Shown: positions 1 through 6,683 of the stretch, piece by piece
Numbering within the stretch: the first letter of the stretch is position 1
Layout: every line of letters starts with the position of its first letter
DNA from: Elusimicrobia bacterium UBA6262
GTDB lineage: Bacteria; CAYTYR01; UBA6262
Reading direction: 5' to 3'
Assembly (NCBI GenBank): GCA_002441095.1
Contig: DJVG01000051.1
Span: 57,899-84,064, forward strand
Length of the DNA stretch: 26,166 bases
Position numbers and translations under genes: made by a program
The notes under the pieces: generated by a model
Told to the model about the DNA's origin: nothing
Databases searched by the model: none
What the model saw: only the letters and a program-made list of their open reading frames with translations

Positions 1-399
1 ATGTGCCAAGTAGGCGTGCGGGATGAAGCCAAGATGGTAGGCGGCTTTGGCTGCTGCGGCCGGCGGCTTTGTTGCGTAACCTTTCTGAAAGATTTTAAGC
101 CAGTGACCATAGATATGGCCAAAGAACAAGAATTATCACTGGCTTCCAGCAAGATTTCCGGTGTGTGCGGCCGCTTAATGTGTTGTTTGTCCTATGAATA
201 CACATTTTACCAGGAAGAAAAGAAAAGATACCCGGGGATAGATTCGAAGATCAAAGTTAAAGAAGGGCTGGGCAAAGTCAAAGGTATTAATATTTTGCGT
301 CAAACAGTAACCTTGGAAATGGAAGACGGCACCATCCGGGAATACAAAGTAGCTGATCTTAAGGACCTTAAAATTAACGAGAAGGAAGATAAAAAATGA
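1..399 (+). CDS. ricT: RicT/YaaT-type PSP1-domain protein, C-terminal part
   Basis: This is the C-terminal 132 residues of a PSP1-domain protein. In Bacillus subtilis the homologue (RicT/YaaT) forms a complex with RicA and RicF that carries Fe-S clusters and acts in mRNA maturation and developmental phosphorelay control. Visible here are the family core VGVRDEAK at residues 4-11, a cysteine cluster (C18, C19, C24, C25) in GCCGRRLCC, and a second one (C56, C61, C62) in CGRLMCC. Family members are usually about 270 residues and the match begins mid-domain, so the ATG at base 1 is an internal methionine and the true start lies upstream of the window. The stop overlaps the metG start as ATGA, which implies translational coupling. 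Family assignment is firm. The exact Ric function in this organism is inferred. Confidence 0.87.
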   Translation: MCQVGVRDEAKMVGGFGCCGRRLCCVTFLKDFKPVTIDMAKEQELSLASSKISGVCGRLMCCLSYEYTFYQEEKKRYPGIDSKIKVKEGLGKVKGINILRQTVTLEMEDGTIREYKVADLKDLKINEKEDKK

Positions 400-1922
400 A
401 ACCTTCTTTCTATATTACCACCCCGATCTATTATGTGAATGATAAGCCTCATATCGGGCATTCTTATACCAGTATCGCTTGTGATGTCCTGGCCAGGTTC
501 AAGCGGCTGACCGGCTACCAGGTTTATTTTTTGACCGGCACTGACGAACATGGTCAAAAAGTAGCGCAGGCAGCCAAAGCTTTGGGACTGGAACCCCAGG
601 CCCTGGTGGACAAGAACGTGCTAACCTACCAAAATCTCTGGAAAGCGCTGGAGATCAGCCAGGATGATTTTATCCGCACTACCGAACCCCGTCATCAAGA
701 AGTGGTACAGGATTTTTTTACCGAATTGTATAAAAAAGGAGATATTTATCCAGGCCAGTATGAGGGCTGGTATTGTGTGCCGTGCGAGACTTTTTGGCAG
801 GAAACCCAGATTGAGAATGGAGCTTGTCCTGATTGCGGGTGCCAGCTGGAAAAGATCAGCGAGAAAACCTATCTATTCAAAATGTCTAAATATGAAAAGC
901 CACTGCTGGAGTACCTGGAAAAACATCCTGATTTTGTGCTTCCTCACGGGCGGTTCAATGAAATAATGAGTTTTATTAAAAGCGGGCTTAAGGATCTCAG
1001 TGTCTCCCGGCCTAAATCCAGGATCAGCTGGGGTATTACCTGCCCTTTTGACCAGGAACAGGTGATTTATGTCTGGTTTGATGCTTTGATCAATTACTTA
1101 AGCGCTTTAGGATATAAAAAACACCAGGATTTATTTGAACGGTTCTGGCCGGTTGATATCCATATGATCGGTAAAGATATCCTAAAGTTCCATGCCGTAA
1201 TTTGGCCAGCGATGCTTTTGGCCGCGGAAGTACCTTTGCCGAAGAAAGTGGTCGCTCACGGCTGGTGGACGGTAGAAAGCCAAAAAATGTCCAAATCCAA
1301 GGGCAATGTTGTGGACCCGTATGCGGTAATATCCAAAGTGGGTATAGATGCTTACCGTTATTTCCTGCTGCGGGAAGTACCGTTTGGTCTCGACGGCAAT
1401 TTTTCTGAAGCGGCTTTACAAGCCCGTTATCAGGCTGACTTAGCTAACAACCTGGGGAATCTGCTCAATCGGACTTTAACCATGCTGGAAAAATATTTTG
1501 AAGGGGTCGTACCCGTAGCCGGTGCCGGACAGCACTTTGATAAATTTGATAATTTGTCCCGAAATTTATTGCCTGAGATCGAAAAAAAGCTGGCCAGCGT
1601 GGCTTTTAGCCAGGCCTTAGAAAGCATCTGGTCGTTAATAGATCTGGCGAATAAATATATAGAAGAAGAAGCGCCCTGGCAATTGGCGAAAACAGACCGC
1701 GCCAGGTTGGCTGGTGTTTTATATGCCTTAGCAGATGTTTTGCGGCTGGTAGCTGTGTATCTTTATCCCTTTATGCCAGGCAGTGCCATTAAAATATGGG
1801 AACAACTGGGATTGATTGATGCTCTGCCGGCTTTAAATTTAAAAGATATTGGCCTGGGACAATTCCCGGCCGGCACCAAGGTACATAAAGGAGTACCGTT
1901 ATTCCCCAAACTACTCTACTGA
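396..1922 (+). CDS. metG: Methionyl-tRNA synthetase
   Basis: This cytoplasmic enzyme charges tRNA-Met with methionine. The class I signatures are present: HIGH at residues 19-22 and KMSKS at 297-301. A zinc-knuckle set of cysteines (C127, C130, C144, C147, with an extra C149) lies in the connective-peptide region, and the C-terminal helical anticodon-binding domain follows. At 508 residues the protein lacks the EMAP/Arc1p-like tRNA-binding extension that makes the B. subtilis and E. coli enzymes about 660-680 residues long. Short forms of this type are common and functional. The ATG sits inside the ricT stop as ATGA, and the 3' end overlaps the probable start of tatD. Identity is certain from the motifs and the full-length alignment by eye. 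Confidence 0.97.
   Translation: MKPSFYITTPIYYVNDKPHIGHSYTSIACDVLARFKRLTGYQVYFLTGTDEHGQKVAQAAKALGLEPQALVDKNVLTYQNLWKALEISQDDFIRTTEPRHQEVVQDFFTELYKKGDIYPGQYEGWYCVPCETFWQETQIENGACPDCGCQLEKISEKTYLFKMSKYEKPLLEYLEKHPDFVLPHGRFNEIMSFIKSGLKDLSVSRPKSRISWGITCPFDQEQVIYVWFDALINYLSALGYKKHQDLFERFWPVDIHMIGKDILKFHAVIWPAMLLAAEVPLPKKVVAHGWWTVESQKMSKSKGNVVDPYAVISKVGIDAYRYFLLREVPFGLDGNFSEAALQARYQADLANNLGNLLNRTLTMLEKYFEGVVPVAGAGQHFDKFDNLSRNLLPEIEKKLASVAFSQALESIWSLIDLANKYIEEEAPWQLAKTDRARLAGVLYALADVLRLVAVYLYPFMPGSAIKIWEQLGLIDALPALNLKDIGLGQFPAGTKVHKGVPLFPKLLY
1887..1893 (+). promoter_or_regulatory. Possible Shine-Dalgarno site inside metG for tatD
   Basis: AAAGGAG lies inside the 3' end of metG. It is 7 nt upstream of an in-frame ATT (1901) and 25 nt upstream of the in-frame CTG (1919) of tatD. 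The spacing is ideal for ATT and too long for CTG, so this site bears on which rare initiator is used. It may also simply help ribosomes reload for coupled translation. Confidence 0.4.
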
Positions 1923-2677
1923 TAGATACTCATGCCCATTTACAGGACCAGGTTTTTCAACCAGACCAGGATCATGTCATCAAGCGCGCTGCGACTGCCG
2001 GGATCCGGCAAATTATTACGGTTGGTTATGATCTTATTTCCAGCCAGGAAGCAGTGGCGCTGGCGCAGCAGCAAGCCGCTGTATTTGCAGCGATAGGGAT
2101 CCACCCCCATGATGCTGGGGCCTGGCAGGAAAATACTGGGGATTTATTAGCCGTCCTGGGACAGCAGAAAAAAGTTATGGCCATTGGCGAGATTGGCCTG
2201 GATTATTACCGGAACCTGTCTCCCCGGGAAATGCAAAAAAAAGTTTTTAAAGCGCAATTGGAAATAGCCAGTAAAATTTCCTTGCCGGTAATTATTCATA
2301 GCCGGGATGCCGGGGAAGAAGTCCTGGAGATGATCAATAATTTTCCCAACTTAACCGGCGTGGTACATTGTTTTTCCGGGACACTTCTGCAGGCCAGGAA
2401 ACTAATTGAGCTGGGCTGGTATATAGGTATTACCGGTGCGGTAACATTTCCTAAAGCCGCCATCTTGCAGGAAGTAGTCTGCGCGACGCCGCTGGAGTGG
2501 CTGTTGTTAGAAACAGATGCCCCATATCTGGCCCCGCAAGGGCATCGCGGACAGCGCAATGAGCCAAGTTACCTGGTAGAGATAGCAGCCACGGTAGCGA
2601 CCATGAAAAACATTGAAGTCTCTGCCGTAGCTGAACAAACCACAGCAAATGCCAGAAAGTTATTTAAATTAGCGTAA
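1919..2677 (+). CDS. tatD: TatD-family metal-dependent deoxyribonuclease with non-canonical start
   Basis: TatD enzymes are TIM-barrel metal-dependent DNases. All ligands are visible in this frame: DTHAH near the N-terminus (H5, H7), E91 in GEIGLDYY, H127 in IIHSRD, H150 in VVHCFSG and D200 in ETDAPY. The only standard start codon in frame near the front is GTG at 2054, which would delete the first metal-binding motif. The open frame begins at 1889 and contains no ATG, GTG or TTG before 2054. Two candidates remain. CTG at 1919 overlaps the metG stop as CTGA and gives 252 residues with the usual MIDTHAHL beginning. ATT at 1901 lies 7 nt after AAAGGAG (1887-1893) and gives 258 residues. CTG is used here, and the choice is inference. 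The family call is secure. Confidence 0.9.
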   Translation: MIDTHAHLQDQVFQPDQDHVIKRAATAGIRQIITVGYDLISSQEAVALAQQQAAVFAAIGIHPHDAGAWQENTGDLLAVLGQQKKVMAIGEIGLDYYRNLSPREMQKKVFKAQLEIASKISLPVIIHSRDAGEEVLEMINNFPNLTGVVHCFSGTLLQARKLIELGWYIGITGAVTFPKAAILQEVVCATPLEWLLLETDAPYLAPQGHRGQRNEPSYLVEIAATVATMKNIEVSAVAEQTTANARKLFKLA

Positions 2678-2746
2678 AGCGGGTAGCGTTTAGCGTATAG
2701 AAAATATTTGATACTATCCGCTATACGCCATACGCTATACGCCGCA
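2671..2746 (+). repeat. Heptamer-periodic inverted repeat (word AGCGTAT)
   Basis: The 5' half reads as consecutive 7-mers AGCGTAA, AGCGGGT, AGCGTTT, AGCGTAT (2671-2698), the first overlapping the tatD stop codon. The 3' half reads CGCTATA, CGCCATA, CGCTATA, CGCCGCA (2719-2746), which are complements of the same word. The arms 2679-2700 and 2721-2742 match at 18 of 22 positions, so the transcript could form a long imperfect hairpin with a 20-nt loop. No T-run follows, so a rho-independent terminator is unlikely. It ends 14 nt before the TTG start of the next gene, leaving room for its ribosome-binding site. Confidence 0.85.
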
Positions 2747-2760
2747 GGGAAGGTTTTGCA

Positions 2761-3375
2761 TTGACTATCGTTTACCAGATCGGACATTCCCTATATTTGA
2801 ATATCACCAACCGTTGTACTAATCAATGTGGTTTTTGCGTGCGTTATAAGACTGACAATATCCAGGGGTATAACCTTACTTTGGCCGTGGAACCGTCGGT
2901 AAAAGAGATCCTGGCAGCAATTGGGGACCCCTCCCGGTTCCGGGAAATAGTATTTTGCGGCTATGGCGAACCATTATTGCGCCTGGCTGAAGTGATCGCG
3001 GTAAGCAAAGTTTTAAAGGAACAAAATATCCCTGTGCGCGTCAATACTAATGGCCAAGCTAACTTAATCCATCAGCGGAATATTATCCCGGAGATAGCTC
3101 CTTATATATCGACGATAAGTATCAGCCTGAATGCCGAGAACGAGACTGTATACAACCAGGTCTGCCAGCCTTCATTTGGGCCAGGCACATACCAAAAAGT
3201 TAAAGAATTTATTCTCGCCTGCAAGCCCTTGATCACAAACATTATTGTTACGGCGGTGGCTTTGCCGCAGGTGAATATCAAGGCGGTCAAGCAGTTGGTG
3301 GAAAAAGAATTAGGCGTGCGTTTTAAGTTGCGCCATTACGACGATATTATGCAGGAAAACAGATATGGGCGGTAA
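2761..3375 (+). CDS. TatD-linked radical SAM protein
   Basis: This 204-residue radical SAM protein has the [4Fe-4S]-binding CxxxCxxC motif at C19, C23 and C26, followed by a CGYGEP stretch equivalent to the GGE SAM-binding motif. Its size and position directly after tatD match the family usually annotated as TatD family-associated radical SAM protein, whose reaction is not known. The start is TTG at 2761, preceded by AGGGAAGG. An upstream start is unlikely because the gap is filled by the heptamer repeat. The 3' end overlaps the next gene by 11 nt, indicating one operon. Superfamily membership is certain; the substrate is unknown. Confidence 0.88.
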   Translation: MTIVYQIGHSLYLNITNRCTNQCGFCVRYKTDNIQGYNLTLAVEPSVKEILAAIGDPSRFREIVFCGYGEPLLRLAEVIAVSKVLKEQNIPVRVNTNGQANLIHQRNIIPEIAPYISTISISLNAENETVYNQVCQPSFGPGTYQKVKEFILACKPLITNIIVTAVALPQVNIKAVKQLVEKELGVRFKLRHYDDIMQENRYGR

Positions 3376-4189
3376 TAAAAATAAACAGCAGGCCTGGACG
3401 GCGATAGCCATTTTATGCAGTGTAGTCCTGATCCCGTACTATTGGATCTATGCTAAAGTAGATGTCTATGTAGAGGGTAAAGTTATTAGCGCCCGGGGGG
3501 TTGACCGCCGGGTCGAAAATGTACTGCGCAATAACAAGATCGGATTTGGCCCGCTGGATATTATCCAGCCGGATATCGGACAGCGGCTGAAACCGGGACA
3601 AGCCATCAGGATCACCAGGGTTGAGGAGAAAATCGTGGCTGACCAGGCGGTCCTGCCGTACACGGTAACAAATCGCAGCGAAGCCGGGAATAGTTTGCGC
3701 CCGGCAGAGGTGCAGCGCGGTTACTATGGACAGCGCTGGCGGCAGGTAAAAATTAAATATCATGACCAACGAGAATATTCCCGCGAAATCATCAATGAAA
3801 AAGTAGAACAGAATAAAGTATATAAACTCATCTTGAAAAATAAGCAAGGCAAACCAGTCAAAGAATATGACCTGACCAAAGCGAAGTCTATGTGGCTGAC
3901 CGCGACATCGTATTATCCCTACGACCCAATGTGCTATCCCGGTGGAGACGGCATCCATACATACCTGGGATACATCTTGAGACGGGGTTTAGTGGCCGTA
4001 GATCCCAAAGTCATTCCTTTACGCACCAGGCTGTATATCCCCGGGTACGGTTATGCCTATGCCGCTGATACCGGTAGCGCCATTAAGGGCAAGAAAATAG
4101 ACCTTGCCCTCAATACGAGGCAAGAAAGCGAGAAATTCGGAAAACGGCCCATGAAAGTATATATTTTAGACCGTGCCTCGTATTGGTAA
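3365..4189 (+). CDS. YabE-like 3D-domain cell-wall protein
   Basis: This is a 274-residue exported protein. An N-terminal membrane segment spans about residues 10-29, followed by a DUF348-like segment (about 31-85), a G5-like beta region (about 88-165) and a C-terminal 3D domain (about 178-274). The 3D domain is named for three conserved aspartates and is related to the lytic transglycosylase double-psi barrel. D235 in ADTGSAIKG and D246 in KKIDL are visible. Such proteins are likely peptidoglycan hydrolases that act outside the cytoplasmic membrane. B. subtilis YabE carries the same domain order and lies near yabD (tatD), so the neighbourhood supports the call. The start overlaps the radical SAM gene. 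Enzymatic activity is inferred. Confidence 0.88.
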   Translation: MGGNKNKQQAWTAIAILCSVVLIPYYWIYAKVDVYVEGKVISARGVDRRVENVLRNNKIGFGPLDIIQPDIGQRLKPGQAIRITRVEEKIVADQAVLPYTVTNRSEAGNSLRPAEVQRGYYGQRWRQVKIKYHDQREYSREIINEKVEQNKVYKLILKNKQGKPVKEYDLTKAKSMWLTATSYYPYDPMCYPGGDGIHTYLGYILRRGLVAVDPKVIPLRTRLYIPGYGYAYAADTGSAIKGKKIDLALNTRQESEKFGKRPMKVYILDRASYW

Positions 4190-4215
4190 CCAATAATATT
4201 TATGTGTAAAAAGTA

Positions 4216-4244
4216 TTGACTGGAAACCAAAAATAAGGCATATT
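4216..4244 (+). promoter_or_regulatory. Probable sigma70-type promoter for the envelope gene pair
   Basis: TTGACT (4216-4221), a 17-nt spacer and CATATT (4239-4244) make a moderate housekeeping promoter. The next gene starts at 4317. A promoter is expected here because the preceding operon ends at 4189 and no overlap continues. Confidence 0.5.
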
Positions 4245-4249
4245 TATAG

Positions 4250-4303
4250 TGGAGCGGGCCCAAATCTAGCCTTCAAATTTAAAGAAATATTAGGTCTGCT
4301 CCA
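4250..4303 (+). promoter_or_regulatory. Potential 5' UTR stem-loop ahead of the proline-rich gene
   Basis: TGGAGCGGGCC (4250-4260) can pair with GGTCTGCTCCA (4293-4303), giving 11 pairs including two G-U pairs around a 32-nt loop. The left arm begins about where transcription from the 4216 promoter should start. The right arm ends just before AAGAGGG (4306-4312), the ribosome-binding site of the gene at 4317. It could protect the 5' end or influence translation. Function is inference. Confidence 0.45.
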
Positions 4304-4316
4304 TTAAGAGGGTAGT

Positions 4317-5180
4317 ATGATCCAGGCACGTAAAAACATATTAAATATATTTGCCATCTTAAACTCGCTGGTGATGCTGATGGCTGTTATGCTTACACTG
4401 CAACAGGTATTCTCCCGGCCAGGGCAGGTGGCAGTACCTACCCCTGAACCAACCGTAGTGGTGGAAGCGCCAAAACCTACACCACTGCCTGTAGTAGTGC
4501 CAGAAAAACCAAAGCCGACTCCGCCACCTCCTACGCCACCAATAGTAGAGATCGAAAAAGCAAAGATCCCGCCTAAACCGACTCCGTTGCCGCCATTACC
4601 TAAGCCTAAGCCAGAGCCTAAGCCAGAGCCGGTGGTAGTGTCAAAACCTGTTGAACTGCCTAAACCTGTCCCGGTGGCAAGGCTGGTCATGGATAACTTT
4701 AACGAGAGTTCAAAACGTAATGTCCAAGGCGGTTTTACCGGAACCTTCGGTGGGACCGGGGGGTTCTGCCTGGAATCGTACCAGAAAGGCAGCTCAGCCG
4801 GTGCTGGAGAAGATGGTGGCAATATTTTGAAATTAGTGTATAATGTCAATAATGGCTATGCCGGATATTATAGTAAGTTAAATAGTATCGATCTTACCAA
4901 GTACCGCCGGCTGACGTTCAATGTCAAAGGAGCCAAAGGCGGTGAAGTATTCGAAATAGAGCTGGGCGATGGGGTGATCGCCTATAAAATAGATATCCGT
5001 GATTTCCTGCCATACGGCGCCAGCACTACCTGGCAGAAGGTATCGATCCCCCTGAAAGCATTCGTTGATGTAAAAAACTGGAAACAAATGAAGGGAAATT
5101 TTGCGATAGTCTTTGAGCAATACTTGGGGACGCCGACCAATAGTACTTTATATGTGGATAATATTATTTTTGAAGAATGA
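4317..5180 (+). CDS. Membrane-anchored proline-rich protein with carbohydrate-binding-like domain
   Basis: This 287-residue protein is predicted to face the periplasm or cell surface. A membrane segment (about 8-28) is followed by a TonB-like linker rich in PxP and KP/EP motifs (about 40-121). The C-terminal beta-rich domain (about 125-287) starts MDNFNE and ends in LYVDNIIFEE. The opening DNF motif, the central SIDLTKYRRLTFNVKG and the terminal VDNI are features of CBM11/CIA30-type jelly-roll modules that bind sugars in other proteins. The gene has its own promoter and is followed 16 nt later by a coiled-coil gene. The architecture suggests a tethered module reaching toward peptidoglycan or the outer membrane. 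No specific function is recognised, and the sugar-binding role is inferred from fold resemblance only. Confidence 0.7.
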   Translation: MIQARKNILNIFAILNSLVMLMAVMLTLQQVFSRPGQVAVPTPEPTVVVEAPKPTPLPVVVPEKPKPTPPPPTPPIVEIEKAKIPPKPTPLPPLPKPKPEPKPEPVVVSKPVELPKPVPVARLVMDNFNESSKRNVQGGFTGTFGGTGGFCLESYQKGSSAGAGEDGGNILKLVYNVNNGYAGYYSKLNSIDLTKYRRLTFNVKGAKGGEVFEIELGDGVIAYKIDIRDFLPYGASTTWQKVSIPLKAFVDVKNWKQMKGNFAIVFEQYLGTPTNSTLYVDNIIFEE

Positions 5181-5196
5181 AAGCTGAGGTGAAGGT

Positions 5197-6381
5197 ATGG
5201 ATTTTTTAAAATCGATTTTTTTAGAACAGCATGCGATTGTCAATAACATCATGATCATCGTGATGGGCATTATTGTTTTTTTCCTTATTTCCTGGCTGCG
5301 GAAAGCTTACCGGGTCATGGAGGCAGGTACCCTGCCCACAGGTGACCCCGAGGCTTTGAAAAAGTTTACCAAAGAGAATGATGCCATGTTTGCCGAAGCT
5401 AAGAACCTGACCACGAATCTTAACCGCAAAGTAGATGACTTATACAGCCGGATCAATAAGTGGGATACCCAGATCGTCACCTTGCAAAAAAGCGCTGACG
5501 AACTGAAAAAACAGATCGAAAATGTACAGCGTACCGGAGCGCAGGGCGGCAAAGCGGATGAAGTGCTGGCAAAAATGCAAAATGATTACAAAGACCTGAT
5601 GGCTAAAGTCGGGACCCTGCAAAGGGGCACTGAAGAGGCCAAGAAACTGATCGAAAACGTACAGCGGGCCAGTGCCCAGGGCGGTAAAGCGGATGAGGCG
5701 CTCGCCAGGATGCAAGCTGATTACAAGGACCTGGTACTGAAATTCGGAGCTCTGCAGAAGAACAATGAAGATACCAGGAAACTGGTCGAAAACATACAGC
5801 GCGCCGGTGCGCAGGGCGGCAAAGCTGATGAAGCGCTGGGTAAGATGCAAGCCGAATACAAAGACTTGCTGGCCAAAATGATGACCTTGCAAAAAGACGC
5901 TGAAGATACGAGAAAACAGGTAGAAACTGTCATGCGGTCAGGCGGGCAGGATGGTAAAATAGAAGAAGTTTTATATAAAATGCAGGAAGAGCATAAGGAA
6001 CTTTTTACCAATATTAATAAGCGGATCGAAGACTTGTATGATAAGACCAGGCGTTTCAATGAATGGCTGGTGAACAGCCAGAAACAGCTGGAAGAGTCTG
6101 GTAAATTGGTCACTAAAATGCAGGGCAGCTTAGCCGAGATCAGTAAAATGCCGAAGGAAACAGCGAAACCCCCGGAATTGGACAAGTTCGCTAAGAGCCT
6201 CGAGGAAAACAGCAAGTATGTGCATAAAGTCAATGCTGATATCGAACATATGCATAACAAGATGGTAGAACAGGAAGACCAGATCAATGATCTAAAACGT
6301 ATTTTTGAAGACATGGATGCCACATTTGCGGAAATGAACAAGCGCTTCCAAAAAATAGAGACCGTAGAGCGCGGGAATTAA
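5197..6381 (+). CDS. Membrane-anchored coiled-coil protein with four 45-residue repeats
   Basis: No named family is recognised. The 394-residue protein has a membrane segment at about 14-34 and then a long, highly charged helical region. Residues 96-275 are four tandem 45-residue units. Each starts LQ(K/R) and includes an ENVQRxxAQGGKADE-type core and a KMQxxYKDL-type end; the fourth unit is the most diverged. The rest (about 276-394) is further coiled coil. The start ATG is preceded by GAGGTGAAGGT. The gene is cotranscribed with the proline-rich carbohydrate-binding-like protein 16 nt upstream and ends before a strong terminator. A structural or scaffolding role at the envelope is plausible but not shown. 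Confidence 0.75.
   Translation: MDFLKSIFLEQHAIVNNIMIIVMGIIVFFLISWLRKAYRVMEAGTLPTGDPEALKKFTKENDAMFAEAKNLTTNLNRKVDDLYSRINKWDTQIVTLQKSADELKKQIENVQRTGAQGGKADEVLAKMQNDYKDLMAKVGTLQRGTEEAKKLIENVQRASAQGGKADEALARMQADYKDLVLKFGALQKNNEDTRKLVENIQRAGAQGGKADEALGKMQAEYKDLLAKMMTLQKDAEDTRKQVETVMRSGGQDGKIEEVLYKMQEEHKELFTNINKRIEDLYDKTRRFNEWLVNSQKQLEESGKLVTKMQGSLAEISKMPKETAKPPELDKFAKSLEENSKYVHKVNADIEHMHNKMVEQEDQINDLKRIFEDMDATFAEMNKRFQKIETVERGN
5482..6021 (+). repeat. Four tandem 135-bp repeats in coding sequence
   Basis: The units are 5482-5616, 5617-5751, 5752-5886 and 5887-6021. Each encodes 45 residues without gaps. Units 1-3 share the string AQGGKADE at the same offset, and unit 4 keeps the layout with QDGKIEE there. 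The period is a multiple of three, so unit gain or loss would keep the frame. Confidence 0.88.
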
Positions 6382-6415
6382 TCCCGGCACCCGGTAAAAT
6401 AAGGTTTATTTTATG

Positions 6416-6451
6416 CCCCTATTCATGGAGTAAAAATGGATAGGGGTTTTT
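6416..6451 (+). terminator. Rho-independent terminator
   Basis: CCCCTATTCAT (6416-6426) pairs with ATGGATAGGGG (6436-6446) through 11 positions with a single G-U pair and a 9-nt loop. TTTTT (6447-6451) follows directly. It lies 34 nt after the coiled-coil gene and closes that transcription unit. Confidence 0.9.
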
Positions 6452-6510
6452 ATACATTCGACAACGCTAATCCCCACTTAAGAAGTGAGGTATACGCTGC
6501 TCAATATTAA

Positions 6511-6530
6511 TCCTGAGCAAAGTCGAAGGA
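6511..6530 (+). repeat. REP-like 20-mer with TCCT/AGGA ends
   Basis: TCCTGAGCAAAGTCGAAGGA has short complementary ends. It closely resembles a short extragenic motif (CCTGAGCnnAGTCGAAGG) seen scattered in many unrelated bacterial genomes. It sits between the terminator and the next promoter. Only one copy is visible in this window, so its repeat status here rests on general knowledge. Confidence 0.45.
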
Positions 6531-6534
6531 TTTA

Positions 6535-6563
6535 TTGACAAAATTGGGTAGATGTGTTAAATT
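6535..6563 (+). promoter_or_regulatory. Sigma70-type promoter for the signalling/pilus operon
   Basis: A perfect TTGACA (6535-6540), a 17-nt spacer and TAAATT (6558-6563) lie 120 nt upstream of the GAF/GGDEF gene and downstream of a terminator. This is a strong candidate for the main promoter of the long plus-strand run that follows. Confidence 0.75.
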
Positions 6564-6573
6564 AAAGAAGTTA

Positions 6574-6625
6574 ACCAGTCAATACAAAAGCAGTTGCCGG
6601 TAAAAGCGAAAGGCAGTTAACTGGT
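6574..6625 (+). promoter_or_regulatory. Structured leader of the GAF/GGDEF gene (weak evidence)
   Basis: In the roughly 110-nt leader, ACCAGT (6574-6579) can pair with ACTGGT (6620-6625), enclosing TGCC (6595-6598) and GGCA (6612-6615). GCAGTT also occurs twice (6590-6595 and 6613-6618). The strings do not match the conserved core of GEMM c-di-GMP riboswitches or other classes known to me, so only a possible leader structure is claimed. Confidence 0.25.
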
Positions 6626-6683
6626 ACACTGGCAGCTGTATCTTATTTTGACTGGCGTACCGTGTGTATGCTGGGAGGCAACT

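Noticed and set aside
2054..2677. TatD starting at GTG 2054
   Set aside because: This would remove the DTHAH metal-binding motif, which is intact just upstream in the same frame.
4304..4849. A 181-codon minus-strand ORF opposite the proline-rich gene
   Set aside because: It is rich in Gly, Thr and Ser only because it mirrors proline codons. It has no ribosome-binding site or recognisable domain, and the plus-strand gene has a membrane segment, a domain and a promoter.
6564..6683. A c-di-GMP (GEMM) or other known riboswitch before the GAF/GGDEF gene
   Set aside because: The conserved GEMM core strings are absent; only weak pairing is seen.
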